From Fratercula arctica (Eukaryota > Chordata > Aves > Charadriiformes > Alcidae), in the NCBI GenBank assembly GCA_947846985.1, contig CANTUZ010000001.1:113911757-113975756 (forward strand): a stretch of 64,000 nucleotides of DNA, in the 5' to 3' direction. A program made the translations under genes and the position numbers. Shown here piece after piece: positions 12,341-25,692 of this stretch. The notes below the pieces were generated by a model, which was not told the origin of the DNA, did no database searches, and worked only from the letters and a program-made list of their open reading frames with translations. Each line of letters opens with the position of its first letter. Position 1 is the stretch's first letter.

Positions 12341-12940
12341 TGTTGTGGTTTAACGCCCATCAGCAGATAGGACCATGCAGCAGCTCACTCACTGCCCCCA
12401 GCTGGGACTGGGGAGAGAGTCGTGAAAGTAAAAGTGAGAAAACGCGTGCGTTGAGATAAAGACAGTTTAATAAGTAAAGCAAAAGCCACACACACAAGCA
12501 AAGCAAACCAAGGAATCCATTCACTGCTTCCCATTGGCAGGCAGGTGTTCAGCCATCTCTAGGAAAGCTGGGGTCCATCTCATATAATGGTTACTTGGGA
12601 AGACAATGCCATCACTCCAAACATTCCCCCCTTCCTTCTTCCTCCCCCAGCTTTATGTGCTGCGCATGACGCCATATGGCATGGAATATCCCTTTGGTCA
12701 GTTGGGGTCAGCTGCCCTGGCTGTGTCACCTCCCAACTTCTTGTGCCGCCCTCTCCTCCCCGCCCCCCAAGTCTACTCTCTGGCAGGGTGGTGTGAGGAG
12801 CAGGAAAGGCCTTGACTGCCTAGCAACAACTAAACCCACCAGTGCGCTATCAAAAGTATTTCCCATCTGAAATCTAAAACATAACTTCTTTTACTAGCAT
12901 CTGGTATAGTGCTAACTCTAGCCCAACTGAAACCACAACA
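12341..12940 (-). mobile_element. Solo LTR of an avian endogenous retrovirus
   Basis: The element begins TGTTGTGG and ends CCACAACA, an exact 8-bp terminal inverted repeat with the TG...CA ends of an LTR, 600 bp in all. On the minus strand it has LTR order: a CRE-like TGGCGTCA (12668-12675), a TATA-like CATAAAG (12651-12657), and an ATTAAA poly(A) signal (12466-12471). The sequence resembles, from memory, a LTR family widespread in neoavian genomes. No internal viral gene flanks it, so it is a recombination remnant. I see no matching target-site duplication: flanks are TATAC on the left and CACGT on the right. Confidence 0.85.
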
Positions 12941-13239
12941 CACGTACATACGGTGTTTTCACACAGGCCCATACTTCAAAATTACGAGGAGCAAACGCTT
13001 CATGGCTACAGTTCCCTGTCTTCAAATGGCGAGGTCTCCCCAGTGATCCCAAACACTCACACATCTGCTGCAATTTCCTTTGAGGAAACTTCTTGCACCC
13101 CAGAGGACATTTATTAAAATGCCGAGACTTCATTTAGGGCACTTTCTAATTAAACTAACAAGACTCATTGTTCTTTGCAAAAGATGAGAAGGCAGTCACA
13201 ATTCATTGTCTTTATAGAGACATATATTGGTTAAGAAAA

Positions 13240-13251
13240 TATATATATATA
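13240..13251. repeat. Short AT microsatellite
   Basis: Six AT units. Confidence 0.8.
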
Positions 13252-15092
13252 GCAGCTTGCAATTTCATGTCCTTGGAGTTAGAAATGCTTGTATAGTTTA
13301 ATACAGGAAATAGCCAGCCTTTGCTGTATTAGACACGAGCCCTCAACACATCCCAATGTCCATACCACATTTTAAAAATGTATAAATTCTTTGAGATTTT
13401 AATTCTATTGTCATAGACTCACTAAAAGTTCTTTAGTTCCATAAATTGAGCCATTACCTCACATCTGAGACTTCTGTATTCACATCTATGAGAAACTGAT
13501 TAACATAAATAGGATAAAATCCAAGTGGCACCATATACTATTTTCCAATTAGAAGAGAGAAGGAAAAAGAAAATGTTAATGTCAAAAGGATTACAGGGAA
13601 GTGCCTACCTTATAAGCAAGGAATTACACAGACAGGCTGAAATGAGATGAAGCTTCAGTTCCCTATTGCCTCTCTGCTGAGTTCCCTTTTACACGGGTGT
13701 ACAATTGGGCTGGTGAACCGCTATGGGATAAATTCCCCACGAGAAGCGATCTCGACATTAACATTACTACAAACTTCCTGAAAAATACTTCTTGCATGCC
13801 CTTGCTCTGTTGGTTATCTTCATTGAGGAAGCACTGCAGCCCTGACATCCCCATAGCTTTTAAGCACTTCTACAACCTTCTTGGACCACTGTGTAACACC
13901 ACTAAAGACGTGATAAATGTTCCACTTGGAAACCTATCCGCCAACTTTCTATTATTGGTATCTTGGGCAGGATTTATTTCCTGTAGCTCTAGAGGTCCAC
14001 ATTGCAAATTTCTATATCTGAATTAGTCTTCCTAGGCTCCCTTTATAATCAGTGGGGAGAAATAAGCACCTTCAGGCATAATTCATCTGACTCAACCGAA
14101 ACATCTACTTCACAATGAGAATAACTATGCCCTAGAGATGCCTGCTTCGCTGTGTAGGGTGACAATTCAGGATTAGATGGCCACATTTAATCAAATAAAT
14201 TCCACCATTTCTGGTTTAAAGCATTATTTTCCCCCCATGCTCCCAACGTGAAGCGCAACACACGGGTACTGAAACATACAGTTATAAGGGGAACCTGTAC
14301 ATGATAGCATGCTAGAAATTTCGCCCTCTAAAGACCTGCTCTTGTTCTGAAAGTATGACATCTCCCAACAGAAGGAAATCATCAGTTTGCTCTAATTAAC
14401 GTGGCTGAACACGTGTACTAAAATGGACTTCCTCCATTTTCCATCCTTATGTTCAGTGATTCGACAGAATACTTCATGCTTTTAGGTGCCCATTTAAATC
14501 CGAAACACTCTCCAAATAGCACTTGTAGCTAATTGTTTTGTCTTAATTTACTTCCCGCTTGCTCTCTAGTGGTCCAGCATGGTACTTTTTTAATTTTGAA
14601 CACAGCAGAAGGCCCTCTGCGAGAAAAGCTTCTCTGAAATTCCCTATGGGGCTTTCAAGCCACACTTCACGGATGAAGAAGCAATGGGAGGACATACACC
14701 ACCTCCAGCCACGCAAGAGGTGCACACAGCAGCTGTCATTCCCACCCATTTCCTGAATGATTAATCCTTTTGACCAGTGACAAGGATACAGGGTGCCAGT
14801 TGAAGCTTGCCCCTTTGGGATTTATAACATGGGTGGCTGCTAGGGTCACTTCTCGTGAGCTTTTAAACGGGAATTTCCCAGAGGGAACACAGAGTGGTCA
14901 CTCTGGGAAGTAGCTGACTTTCACAGGCCCCAAGTCCATTGTATTTAGTGTCATTAGTACAAAGACAGACCCAGCTAGGTTTTGTTTCATCCATATACTC
15001 GAGCAAGGTAACACTGTGTTAGAATAAATATTAACTGTGGACTTTTCTCCACTATCAGGAGCTTAAGCCTAGAGATAGCTTTCTCCAACAGG

Positions 15093-15113
15093 AAAAAAAA
15101 AAAAAAAAAAAAA
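15093..15113 (+). repeat. A homopolymer (21)
   Basis: Uninterrupted A run. The sequence to its left shows no recognisable retrocopy or SINE. Confidence 0.92.
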
Positions 15114-18100
15114 GTGCTGTTACTGTTAATCTTTCATCCAGCTTCTGCCAAGAAAGACAAGCTTATTCATTCTAAGACATGGAGGTAAAGCTCAGCCTAA
15201 GAGAGGAAACTGCCAATGTTAAGTGTGCTTTAAGACAGCCTACCAACTACACAGATTGCTCAAATTTTCCTTCCTGAACTTCACGTGTGTAGTTTGCTTG
15301 CTGAGGTGCCAAGTGCACCAAGGATAATGGAAGTTCCCTTTGTGGCCCATACGCAAGCATGTGGCATGGGTAACCTGCCCCAGAACAACACTGGTGGTGC
15401 CTCATCTGGTGCTGGGTCATCTGCCATCCTTGGCAGAAAAGCTCTTTTCTGGTCTCACTGCTTTCAAACAATACCTCTTGCCAACAGCACTGAAATCAAA
15501 CACGTCACACAGTTTAGCTTCAGCAATCTGAAATGGAAAAATTATCAACTTCCTAGTTAAGCAACAAGTTAACTAGACAAGGAGGGGAACGTGGCCCTTC
15601 GAAGTGCAATTATTCTCAGCAACGCTCTTCCTTCTGGAAAATTAGTTTTCTTCCTAGAGAAAATAAAACTTGGAGAGAAATCTCGCAAAAATTATTCTTC
15701 ATAGATACATCCTTGAGTTACATCTTTTTATGTAAGAGACCTTCAACCTGTACCTCTGCTTTGAGTACAAGAAAACTCAAGGACCTTCTTCTGTCTTATT
15801 ATCCTTAAACACATCAAGGAGTACTTAGTCAAAGAATTTTTCTGCTGGCTTTACCTGGAGACAAGTTTACAGCTGCTGACCAGCTAAATTGTTTTGAAGT
15901 TATTTATACTCTATTCTCTTGTTGCACTAGCAACTAAGAAAATTACTGCAGCCTTATAGAAGGCATAAGGAACATTTTGATTTGCCATGTCTGAATCCAT
16001 GTTCTTAGAAGTTTAAGGCACTTAAACTTAGATGGCCTTTCCTCGGAGGAGACATCTTTTGGTGGGTGATTGTAATGGATCAATTAACAGATTCAGCATT
16101 TGACTTCAATTCACTTGGCACTGGTGCTTCAGGAGAGCAGGCATTTTCTAACTGCCTGAACAGATGACTGCAAAGTACTTGCACCCTAACCCTAGCTTGC
16201 ACCTTCAAAAACTCATCTACAGTTTCCACACTTGGGTAAAACCATAATTGCTTCAAGATAAAGAAAAATATTATAAATGAAAAGTACCACTAAGAACAGT
16301 AAGTGATCCTTAATGGTAAGCTCCTTGTCTTAAAGGGCTTTCAGCATCCTAGATGCCCATTATATTTCCACTTAGTTTCTCCAGGCTTAATAAGTCACCC
16401 AGTGTTTTCAGTATTCCCTCTTACACTCATAAAGCCTGCATTGTACTTTCTCCATCAAAAGAAGTCCTCGAGCAGTTCAAGCAAGAGCTAACAAGGCCAT
16501 CTGTAACTCTTCAGTTCACTTAAGCTGGGTTTCTACCTTACGGATCAGAAGAACTGGACCAGAAAAGCAAATCTCCTACTTGGGAGATGCATCAGGAATT
16601 ATTTGCTGCTGGGTTCTCTGCTGCAGAGCTAATGGACAGTGCTTGTTGCTCAGACTACTTGCAGACTGTACAGATTGGCAGGGGAAATGTAACCAACTCA
16701 CTGCTGCCAATCAGTATGGATGGGGAAAGACAGCCAAATGGGAGCATTTGGTCCAATTGCACAGAAAGACATCATCCTAAAAGCTGCATGAAACAGAAGA
16801 CTGAGCTCAACTTGTCCTCAAGACACTTTTGCCACTAGAGCAAAAGGAAAGTACTTAGTCTACCTCTCCTGGAGCACTAAGTCATTTCTTTTTTCACATT
16901 GCTTTGCAGCTAAAGCAAAAGCCAAAAGCTTCCCTAACTTCACTAGTTTCTGTGAAGGAGCACAGAGGAAGGAAATAGGAGGGGCAGGATCATAGATACT
17001 CTGTTGCTAATATTACCAAACATCTGAAAGGTTAATAAAAAATAAAAAAAACCCCAACCAATTAAAGTGTCATGTACTGTTGGCAATCGTGATGTCCAAA
17101 CATAGAGAATCTGGATAATTAAAGCAATATGTATGTGACTTTTACATTGCCACTCATTGTTATTACTATCATAATGCTAGGTACTGAAAGAAGGGCTACA
17201 TCTCCTTTATAGAGAAGGTTTATTTGATTAACTCCATATATACAGGTAGGAAAATTGCAGTAGTGCCTGGAGGAACAGAGGCACCATTAAACCTAGGTAT
17301 TGAATATACAATTGAACAGATAAATATAGTCCTTGACACAGTGTTGGCAATATAGCAGATGAGGGAAATACAATTAAATGATACTTCATTCTTTTAAATG
17401 CTACAATTTCAAATACTTAAGTATAATTTATTTCCTAAGGTGGATACTCAATTGTTCTAAATATTTAACAAAGATGAAATGTCCTTTAAAGATATGCAGG
17501 AAGTCAACTAGATGTTGAAAAGCTTTCTCAGGAAATTGGTACATGAAGTTCTTTATCCTGTTTCATGGAGAACTGGAGATCTTTATGAGCTTTTCTGTGG
17601 TCATAAACAGAGCTCTAAGAAAAGCAAGCAGTCAATTCTATGCCTTTTGGCTAAAGTTAATAAATATAGAGTCTTGGTTGTCTTTTCAAACAACTCTTCT
17701 ATATACGACTATAGCAATAGCACTAGAATCTTCTTTATAGCTGGTAAAAGATAATTTTTAACCGCACAAAACTAGGTCCAGAAGGAGGCATTTGGATTCC
17801 TTACCCCCTACCAACCAATTCTCTAGCATCTGTAGCATACATATAGGAATAAAAATACTCTGATTGAACAGGACACAAGATGTGAACATGCCTTTAATGT
17901 TCGGATCAAATGGTCTTAAAGGGCAGCAGACTCTTAAATGAAAAGCAAAGCTTGAAATAGTAAGCATTGCACAGACTGGCATTTTTACTATAGTCAGAAG
18001 AAAGTTTCTACACTCATCAATCTCTTTTTTTGATATATAAATGATCCAAATATTGCTTCTCCCACGGGTCCCAAGCAACATCTGTGACATTCTTAAAGGC

Positions 18101-20439
18101 AGTTACTTTTTAGTCTACCTGCTCTGAGACCACACATATAAATACTTAATAAAATAGCTTATGAAAACTTTTCAAAGGCAATTGCCTTTCCCATGACACA
18201 CCTTTCACTGGTTTTACGTAACTGCTTTTAAAGTGCAAGCACAGTAATCATCATCTATGGCAAACTGAGAATATTAAAAAGACCTATTCCCTTATGTAAG
18301 TCATTGCAATTTATAACACCACTTTTATTAGCAACCTGCAATGCAGCCAACACATGCAGCTGAAGAAGCCTGAAGAAATAACTGTTATAATTATTCTTAT
18401 AAGATGAAAGTGGCACATACAGTTGCAGTCAAAACCCAAATACTTCAGCTTCAGTTTCAGGCTGGAAAATAAAACTTTGTCATGCCATGGAATCAAGAAA
18501 ATTAAGAGTCCCCTGCTACTGATTTCCGAAACGGATGTCTCTTCTCAACACTTACACTGCTGTCTTTTGTTAGCACAATACCGCCAACACAGCACAATGA
18601 CGCAACTGAGCTTCCTTCTAAGGCATACTTCTTACCCACATAAAAACTCAAGAAAGCACACTCACAACAGCTGAATAAAAGGTCACAAGTACCTCTCTCT
18701 ACTCTTGCATGTTAGAAAAAAGACGACCCATCAAGACACCAACTTCTTGTGCTTTGAAGACTGGTCAATATCCTCCTTCTGGATATTCTGTAACAACCAT
18801 CATGGCAGCAAAAGATTTTTAATTACATTAGGCTGAAAAAAAAATGCATTATTAAGAAACAATCAAACAGTTCTTTCCTTAAAGCCTATTAAAGCTAACA
18901 GACCTTAAGCCTTGGTCTGGCAAGTGTTTAGCCGGAAAACATGTATGATACTGTCAGTGGCACAGGGCAAGGAGCCCCAGATGGAGTGCATCTAATTTTC
19001 TAGTTGGAAGGAAATCTCCGGAAAAAAGACTGAGAAATAATCACCTTGTGTTCAAAACCCCCGATATGTCTGATGAACAAAACCCCTTTTCGTTGCATTT
19101 TGTTATCCCACCAAGAGGGGATGAGAGAAGAGGACAGAAAGAAAAAGGGTCTGCTGCTTCCCTGAATACAGCGCTAACAGCGGTCCCCTGAGGCTACAGC
19201 TATTCACCGCAGGTTTGCTTCAGAGACCCAAACTTGTAATAATCACTTGTCTTTAAAAGGTTACCTCGAGCAATGTGCAAGCACTTGACCATGCTAACAT
19301 CTGTAAACACTGAGAATCGCTGTTTCAGAGCTGCTCTGCAGCATGACTTTCTGGGGATCATTAGCGGCACTCCACACCACAGCATCTGAGCAACCTTTGA
19401 TGAAACGAATGGCTGATTCAACTAGCCCACAGTCAGACCAAAGGAAGAACAATTGTAAACTGTAACAGATTATTTGAACTAGGTACTTCCTAGCCTAAGC
19501 GCATTTTATTCCTTACTTCAGTCCTTCAATGCCAGGACTATCCACAGAGCTGACAGTTTTCAATATATTTACGAAGCGGAAGTACTGGAATGTCCATTTT
19601 ACATACAGAGACTGAAGTCAGTCATTCACCCAAGACTCCCCAGTACCTTTGCAGTCACGAAGGAACAGAAGGGACACCACCACCCTGCTTGGCACCAGCT
19701 GCTGGGCATCACAGGGTATGTCAGATCTTGGGCACCCAGGTTGAATGCCAAGGTGGCAAGGAGATGCCCTGGTGCAGAAGAAATAAATGAGTTCAGGGAG
19801 GCGTGAAGGTGCCAGCACACTTGTTTGATCCTTATTGCCCTGCTCCAGCATCCAACAGGGACCTTCCCAAAATAGTTTTGGCGCGGATACCAACTTCTTC
19901 AACTGAATAATGATCTCTAGCATTTAAACCGCCTCATCTATTTCTTAAGTCTGAAGAGACACACTTTGCTACAGTTCTCTAAATTGGGCAAAGGCAAACC
20001 AGCAATAAGGGCAGCTGAGTTCACTGCGTTGGGCAGAGACAGCTTCTTTTGTCCTGCATTACCCACATGAACACCATCATTCTTGCTGGATGTTGCTGCA
20101 GAAGTGCTATCCGCACAAAGAACACACTTCCCTCTTCCATCCAACTTCAAAACTGCTCACCACAGGAAAAGTAATTATCTGTTAATCATCACAGAAGTCA
20201 GAAGCCAACATAAAAGCAGCAGAGATATAAAAACTCCCAAAACAGCAGACCATGTCAGGTACTCATTTATCTAAATTAAAATCTTTATCCGTTCAACGTA
20301 ATAAGGAGCATAAACCTACTGATCCCATTAAATACAGCTGAAACACATCTTACAGCAATGCTTTTCATCATAACAAAAGGTTAATCTAATGATCCTGTAC
20401 TATATTCAATGGTTATTAGAAGTAGTCAGATTTTATTCT

Positions 20440-20516
20440 GGGGATTGGTTTGTTGTGGGTTTGGTTTGGATTCTGGGTTGTTTTTTTTTTTTGTCAGGGT
20501 TGTTTTTGTTTTGCTT
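20440..20516 (+). repeat. G/T-rich tract (TTTGG-type)
   Basis: Degenerate TTTGG/TTGTT words with a 12-base T run; nearly no A or C over about 75 bases. Confidence 0.75.
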
Positions 20517-21162
20517 CTTTCTTCAGTTTTCTTCTGCGCTTACTTTCCACATTATATCTCATCTCCAACTGAGATATATGAAAAACCTTCATGGCACTTA
20601 AAGGTCTGCAGCATTTTTTCCACTGCTAGCTGAAAATAATGGGGAAGAAAGGACTTCAGTACATTTGAGCATTTTTCCCTCCTACAGCACTATCTCAAAT
20701 CACATGTTTTCTGAAAGCTCCCATGCTGTTTGTTATAGGGATTTTTAAAATTAAAATTTGGGTTTAGATTAATTGATTAATAAATGGTTATGTCTAGGAG
20801 GTTTTCTTTCATGCAGTACTTCATATTTTCTAATTAATTGAGAGTATTAACCATCAATATTGTGGTCAAACCAGGTCATACTGGACTAATCAAAATTAAA
20901 AAAAAATACAGGTGCAGTCTTAATAAAATTTTATTTCCAACACAACAGATTCTAAGATTTTAGGAAAAAGTTAGTTGCATGGCCTAAATAATGCAAAGAA
21001 ATTTCATTATCAGAAACAGAGAGAACAAAGGAACTGGAATAAATTATTTGCAGAAGGAAAATACCATGATTGGTTGCCTGGGTCTAAAGCAATCCATTTG
21101 AATTGTCAGAAAAGATAATAAATGTTGCAGTAGAGGTCAAGCAACAGCAAACTGGGGAACAG

Positions 21163-21322
21163 AGAGGTGGTGGAAGCCCCATCCCTGCAAGTTTTTAAGG
21201 CCAGGCCGGGCAGGGCTCTGAGCAACCTGGTCTAGTGGGAGATGGCCCTGCCCGTGGCAGGGGAGTTGGAACTAGATGATCTTCAAGGTCCCTTCCAACC
21301 CTAACAATTCTATGATTCTATG
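21163..21322 (+). mobile_element. CR1 LINE, 3' fragment
   Basis: The 3' end of an avian CR1 retrotransposon: the conserved block reading as a C-terminal ORF2 piece, then the CCTTCCAACCCTAACAATTC region and the ATTCTATG tail at 21309-21322. It is heavily 5'-truncated, with no intact frame. Confidence 0.93.
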
Positions 21323-24300
21323 GTTTTTCAACCCCCAAAACCCGTAGGTAAACACCTACAAACAGACAGAGCTTCCAAGTAAAGACAATATAGCTGATTT
21401 CTCCAGATGCTGCCAACAACATTCATTTTATCTGTTCCAACAGCTTTTCTTAACATAGCAAGTCACTAACCAGACCCTGAGGGCCCAGTTATCCCCCTGC
21501 CAAGCAGGACCTGTACCTTGGAGGTGGTGAGGAATGTGCACCCCTTGCACACCAGCACCCGGGCACAGACAGCAGCAGGAGTAGCGGGTGCTGGAGCTTG
21601 CTGTGCTCTGACAGCAGGTGCAACAGGGCTCCCACTCTCACAGGGGCTGAAAGTCTTACCGGAGCTCCAAATATCCACCCACAACCTTCAGGAACTAATG
21701 CCACTGCTGAAAGGCAGCTCCCTCCCCATCCCTCACAGCGCCTGGGTGCAGCGTGACCTGGCCAGGCTGGGGGCCACCAGAGCGGTGTGGTGCCCTCCCT
21801 CCCCAACTAGCCCTGTCCTGCAGCCCCCAGCAAGGTGAAACAGGCCACTAACAGAGATGGTGTCAGCCACAGACTGGCCACCCCCAGGTACCACACCAGC
21901 CGGGGCACAGAAGCAGAGTTTTCCCATGGAAGGGAGCAAGGGCACTTATGGAGGTGACACCTCCCTAAGGTGAGGATACACACCTGCGGCATGCCTACAG
22001 CCAAAGCACCCCCTGCCACCACCCCTTCACAACCATCATGTCACAACTCTGAAGTGCCAGGCAGGCAAAGATTATTTGCGTGCCCTTTTAGATTGATCAG
22101 CTATGTTTTTATGCTGGCTGCCCACTCTAGTTGTATAAGTGAGCATAAAGTTACAGTAGCTCCCAGCCACATCAGACAGGCAGAGGCTCCCCTGGCTCCC
22201 TTACCCAAGATATCACTGCCTACTCACAAACTCCCTCTCCTGGTTTGGTTTTTGGTGGTGATTTTTGTTTTATTTTGGGGTTTTGGTGGTTAGTTTTCTG
22301 GTTTGGTTTGTTTGTTTACAGTACCTGCTCCAAAGAAACTACAGCACAATCTTCAGAGCTTGAATCTTCAAGCATTGGAGAGGGAGCCCACATCACACAG
22401 GACTTACATACTTGAGGACTTACATCCTTACATTCTGCAGTGGATTGAGCCCAGGGATCTTTTTTAGGATTTGCTACGCTACATGTTATATCACAAAGGT
22501 GCCAAGGTGTAGCTGGACGGGCCATATAAAATTGGTGTCATCAGTTAGTGATTTGGCTAGTTCTCCTCAGGCTTGCTAGCTTTACTTGATGCTGTTGATA
22601 TTCAGGTCAACTGATTAGAGCAAGCACCCTCTTTATGTATGTGTATATAACTACCTGTAGATAGATCTGCATCTTTTTAAGAGAGCCTCTAAACCTTGGG
22701 ACCATAAGAGGGAATGTTTGATATGTATGACCTGGCTACATCCTAAAGATTGTGAATCAAGAAACAAAGAGGTAAAAGAATCCCAGAATGTAATGTCATC
22801 ATTTAGTGTCTAAAAATGGGGAAAACTGAAATTAGAAAAAGAAACAAGGGACTATACAGATGTGGATACTTGCCTGAATCTGTTCATTGCTCCTTTCCAG
22901 AAGAGTTAACATTAAAATATTCTTCAGCTTCAAAGAGCAAAGGCTCATTCTGAGCACTAAGGAAACATAGTTTTCAATAATGACTTCTTAAAATAGAAAA
23001 CATAGAAATGATGGGAAAAAATACAATGCAATATATACATGTGTACCTACATGAGGGCATACAATGTGAGATCCTATCCTATATTTCTCATTACTTGTCA
23101 ACAGTATATTGCTGTCAAAATGTTAAAAGCCTTTTTCCATAAATTTCAGCAGCTTCAAAGGGTAAAACTGAAAAGGCATTTTAGCAGAGAGCTTCAAAGA
23201 CACAATTTGGTCTTTTCCAATCTCTGGTAGAAAAATAGTTTTTCATGATATACTCCATAGTTAAATCCTCTAACTTCCCAGTGTGAGAGTTGGGCTGTAA
23301 GCAACCCAGGGAAAGGAATTCAGTGTTTCCAGCAGTGCTAAGCACAATGCTGCTCCCATACGTAACAAACAAGCCAGATCATACAGAAGCAATGGCTCGC
23401 CTTTGATTTTTCCAGGCCTCTTCCAGTCTCTGAAGATCAGTGCACTAACCATTTGCCTCTGTCCTTTACTCCTGCTTTTTACCATGTTATTATGTGAAAG
23501 CACAACTTATAATATTTATAACTACAGGGGCCGTAGACAGCCTGCAATTGCTGAGAATCCACTGGAGGTTTTTGAACTCTCCTAAAGCAGTTCAGGGTAT
23601 TGACATGCCTTCTGCAGATTTGGGCAATTAGATACAGTCAGTTTAATGCTTCGCTTCACTACCAAATTAATATTACATGTTGTCATGTGCAAGTACTGTT
23701 GAACACCTTTTTTAAAAAGTTCTTGTGAAATATTTTGAAATATATTGCAAGTACGCACCAAAATTACAAAGAAACGTTCTTACCATACAAAAGACAAATT
23801 TCATTTTCTCAGCATACAACTTAAGGAGAAAACAGTTGATAGAATTATTGTTTCTTTATGTTAGTATTATAATCTAAATCAAAAGAGGGTTGAACAAAGC
23901 TATCTTTTAGAAACTGCATGCTTTTTTCTGACTCAGGAAACAAAGCGCTGAAGTGCTGTCTAAAGCATTCCTAGGGTAAAATACTATCTAAACTTCTCTA
24001 CAGTGCTGAAGGCTTTCATAATCACAAAGTTATGTTTTAAAAGATCTTAGAAAGCCAACATCAATAGATTCTCAAGAGGGGAAAAAAAAAAATCAACAAC
24101 AGTAAAAAAAAAAAACCTTTGAAATTTTGTTTGGAAATAGTTTTTAGGCTTATCATTTAAGATTCTTTAGCTGCTTTATCAATGAGAAGTTTGGGGGATC
24201 AACTGAAGCTGGATGATCTTGTTAGACAATTGCTGTCTGTACTGAACTCCTGGCACAACGATAAGGTTGTTTTTCATAATTAATTCTGAATCATCTGCTT

Positions 24301-24600
24301 AAGTTTTAAGAAGCTGTTCAGAGTCATCTGTGCTGTATGTCAAGTGTCACAACTACATCGGAATTACGCAAAGGAAAAAAGTTGTGTGTGACAGTCTGTT
24401 CTTTTCCTAATCAGAAACAAAAATGAATTCATAAAGTGTTAGAGAGCTTAATACCTTATTTAGTAATCGCAGTGTCTGCAACAGGAGACTTGACAGATTC
24501 AGGAAGCTTCTTAAGGAAGATAAATCCTTGTTTCTGTGTTTGGACATATTTTAACACTGTCCTGCTGCTACAAGCTTTCTTGAAAGTGGTGTACCCTTAA
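21323..24600. other. Intergenic, with a GC-richer but CpG-poor patch
   Basis: The part at 21470-22040 is rich in C and G but has few CpG, so it does not look like a promoter island. No homology recognised. Confidence 0.55.
22241..22318 (+). repeat. G/T-rich tract (TTTGG-type)
   Basis: The same kind of TGGTTTGG/TTTGTTTG sequence as at 20440, about 1.8 kb away. Confidence 0.75.
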
Positions 24601-25692
24601 AAATACAGCCAAGGCCAAATGTTTCCAGGAATTTTTCAGCAAGCTGTGATGCCAGCTGTCCACAGAGGTACTCGTTCTCTGCCAAAACATAGTGCCGAGA
24701 TCCCTGTGCTGGCCACACACAAGTCATTTCCAGACGAGCTGCCGGTGGCTGCTCCAGCTTGCCTCCCTCCCAGCCTCACCGCAGCAACCCGCCAAGCAAA
24801 CATGCCAGCTTGCTCAGAAATCCCAAATGCTGACTTCCACTGCACCGCATGGATGTGCTATTTGGCATCCTCGTTCTTCAAAGAAATTACAGTATTTGCA
24901 TACATTCAATGTCATTCAGCAGCAGCGTGGGATACAGATGCATGGAAGTGCTGTGCAGGGCGTACTCTGGCACCCCTCCTCCCCAGGCATTCCACTTCCT
25001 CTAATTCTTCCCCAACTTCCCCATCTGAAGCACTCTCCCCTATCTCCACAGCTTTCCTCACCACACACTTGATCTTATGCAGGCTGTCCTGGGACTTATT
25101 TTTCCAGATGCTGGTACTTTTAAAGGGGATCACGTTGCAATGCAATAATAAACTGAAAGGGAGAAAGGCATGCTCAGAAGCTGCAGACTATTTTGAAACT
25201 GTGGAAAGGAGAAAAGATAAAGCCCAATTTGCACTAGAGAATTTTTGCCAGCATAGCTGCATCCCAGATCTCAGACATAGATGGTTTATACAGGCCTGGA
25301 ACAAATGCTTTTTTGACATTAGCACTTATGCCAATTTAGTGAGTGAACTAAGCCTTTCTGGCTAAAACATTCAGTTGTGTCAATGTTATGATTTAAATCC
25401 CTTCAAAAAAATAATAAAAAGCCCCACACAATTGGGAAAGCATATGAAAGCAGCAAATGGGGGCTTCCTAGGTATCTGGTACCCCCTCCCTTTGAAAGAT
25501 ACACTCCCTAGACAGAGGTTTCCTGTGGTGCTCATGCAGAATCTGATCAGTTGCCTTCCCACATTAATGCTCTGCCTCAGGAGAAAGCACGTACAAGAAC
25601 GGCTCTGTATGTTTTGTATTACCAGCACTGCGGCCCCCCCCATGCAGAGTACAGCAAAAGTCATGTCCTTTTTAGTACAGACCCAAGTTTGA
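24601..25692 (+). other. Unexplained long open frame, interrupted by one stop
   Basis: From ATG 24619 the frame stays open for 248 codons to a TAA at 25363-25365, then continues in the same frame to 25692. That makes roughly 360 codons with one internal stop; the frame is closed upstream by a TAA at 24598-24600. The product is rich in Cys, Ser, Pro and Ala in its first half. I see no signal peptide, membrane segment or domain that I know. The stretch is locally GC-richer and other frames also have few stops, so chance is a real explanation. A degraded retroelement or pseudogene is the alternative. Confidence 0.2.

Larger units (their letters stand above)
12941..21162. other. Intergenic, unique sequence
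   Basis: No CR1, LTR or gene seen, apart from the listed A run and microsatellite. Confidence 0.6.

Noticed and set aside
11837..12370. 177-codon plus frame
   Set aside because: It runs through the alternating TG/TA tract into the LTR end, and overlapping frames are equally open. Chance is the simplest reading.
21470..22040. GC-richer patch considered as a CpG island
   Set aside because: G+C is high but CpG pairs are sparse, so it lacks the mark of an unmethylated promoter.
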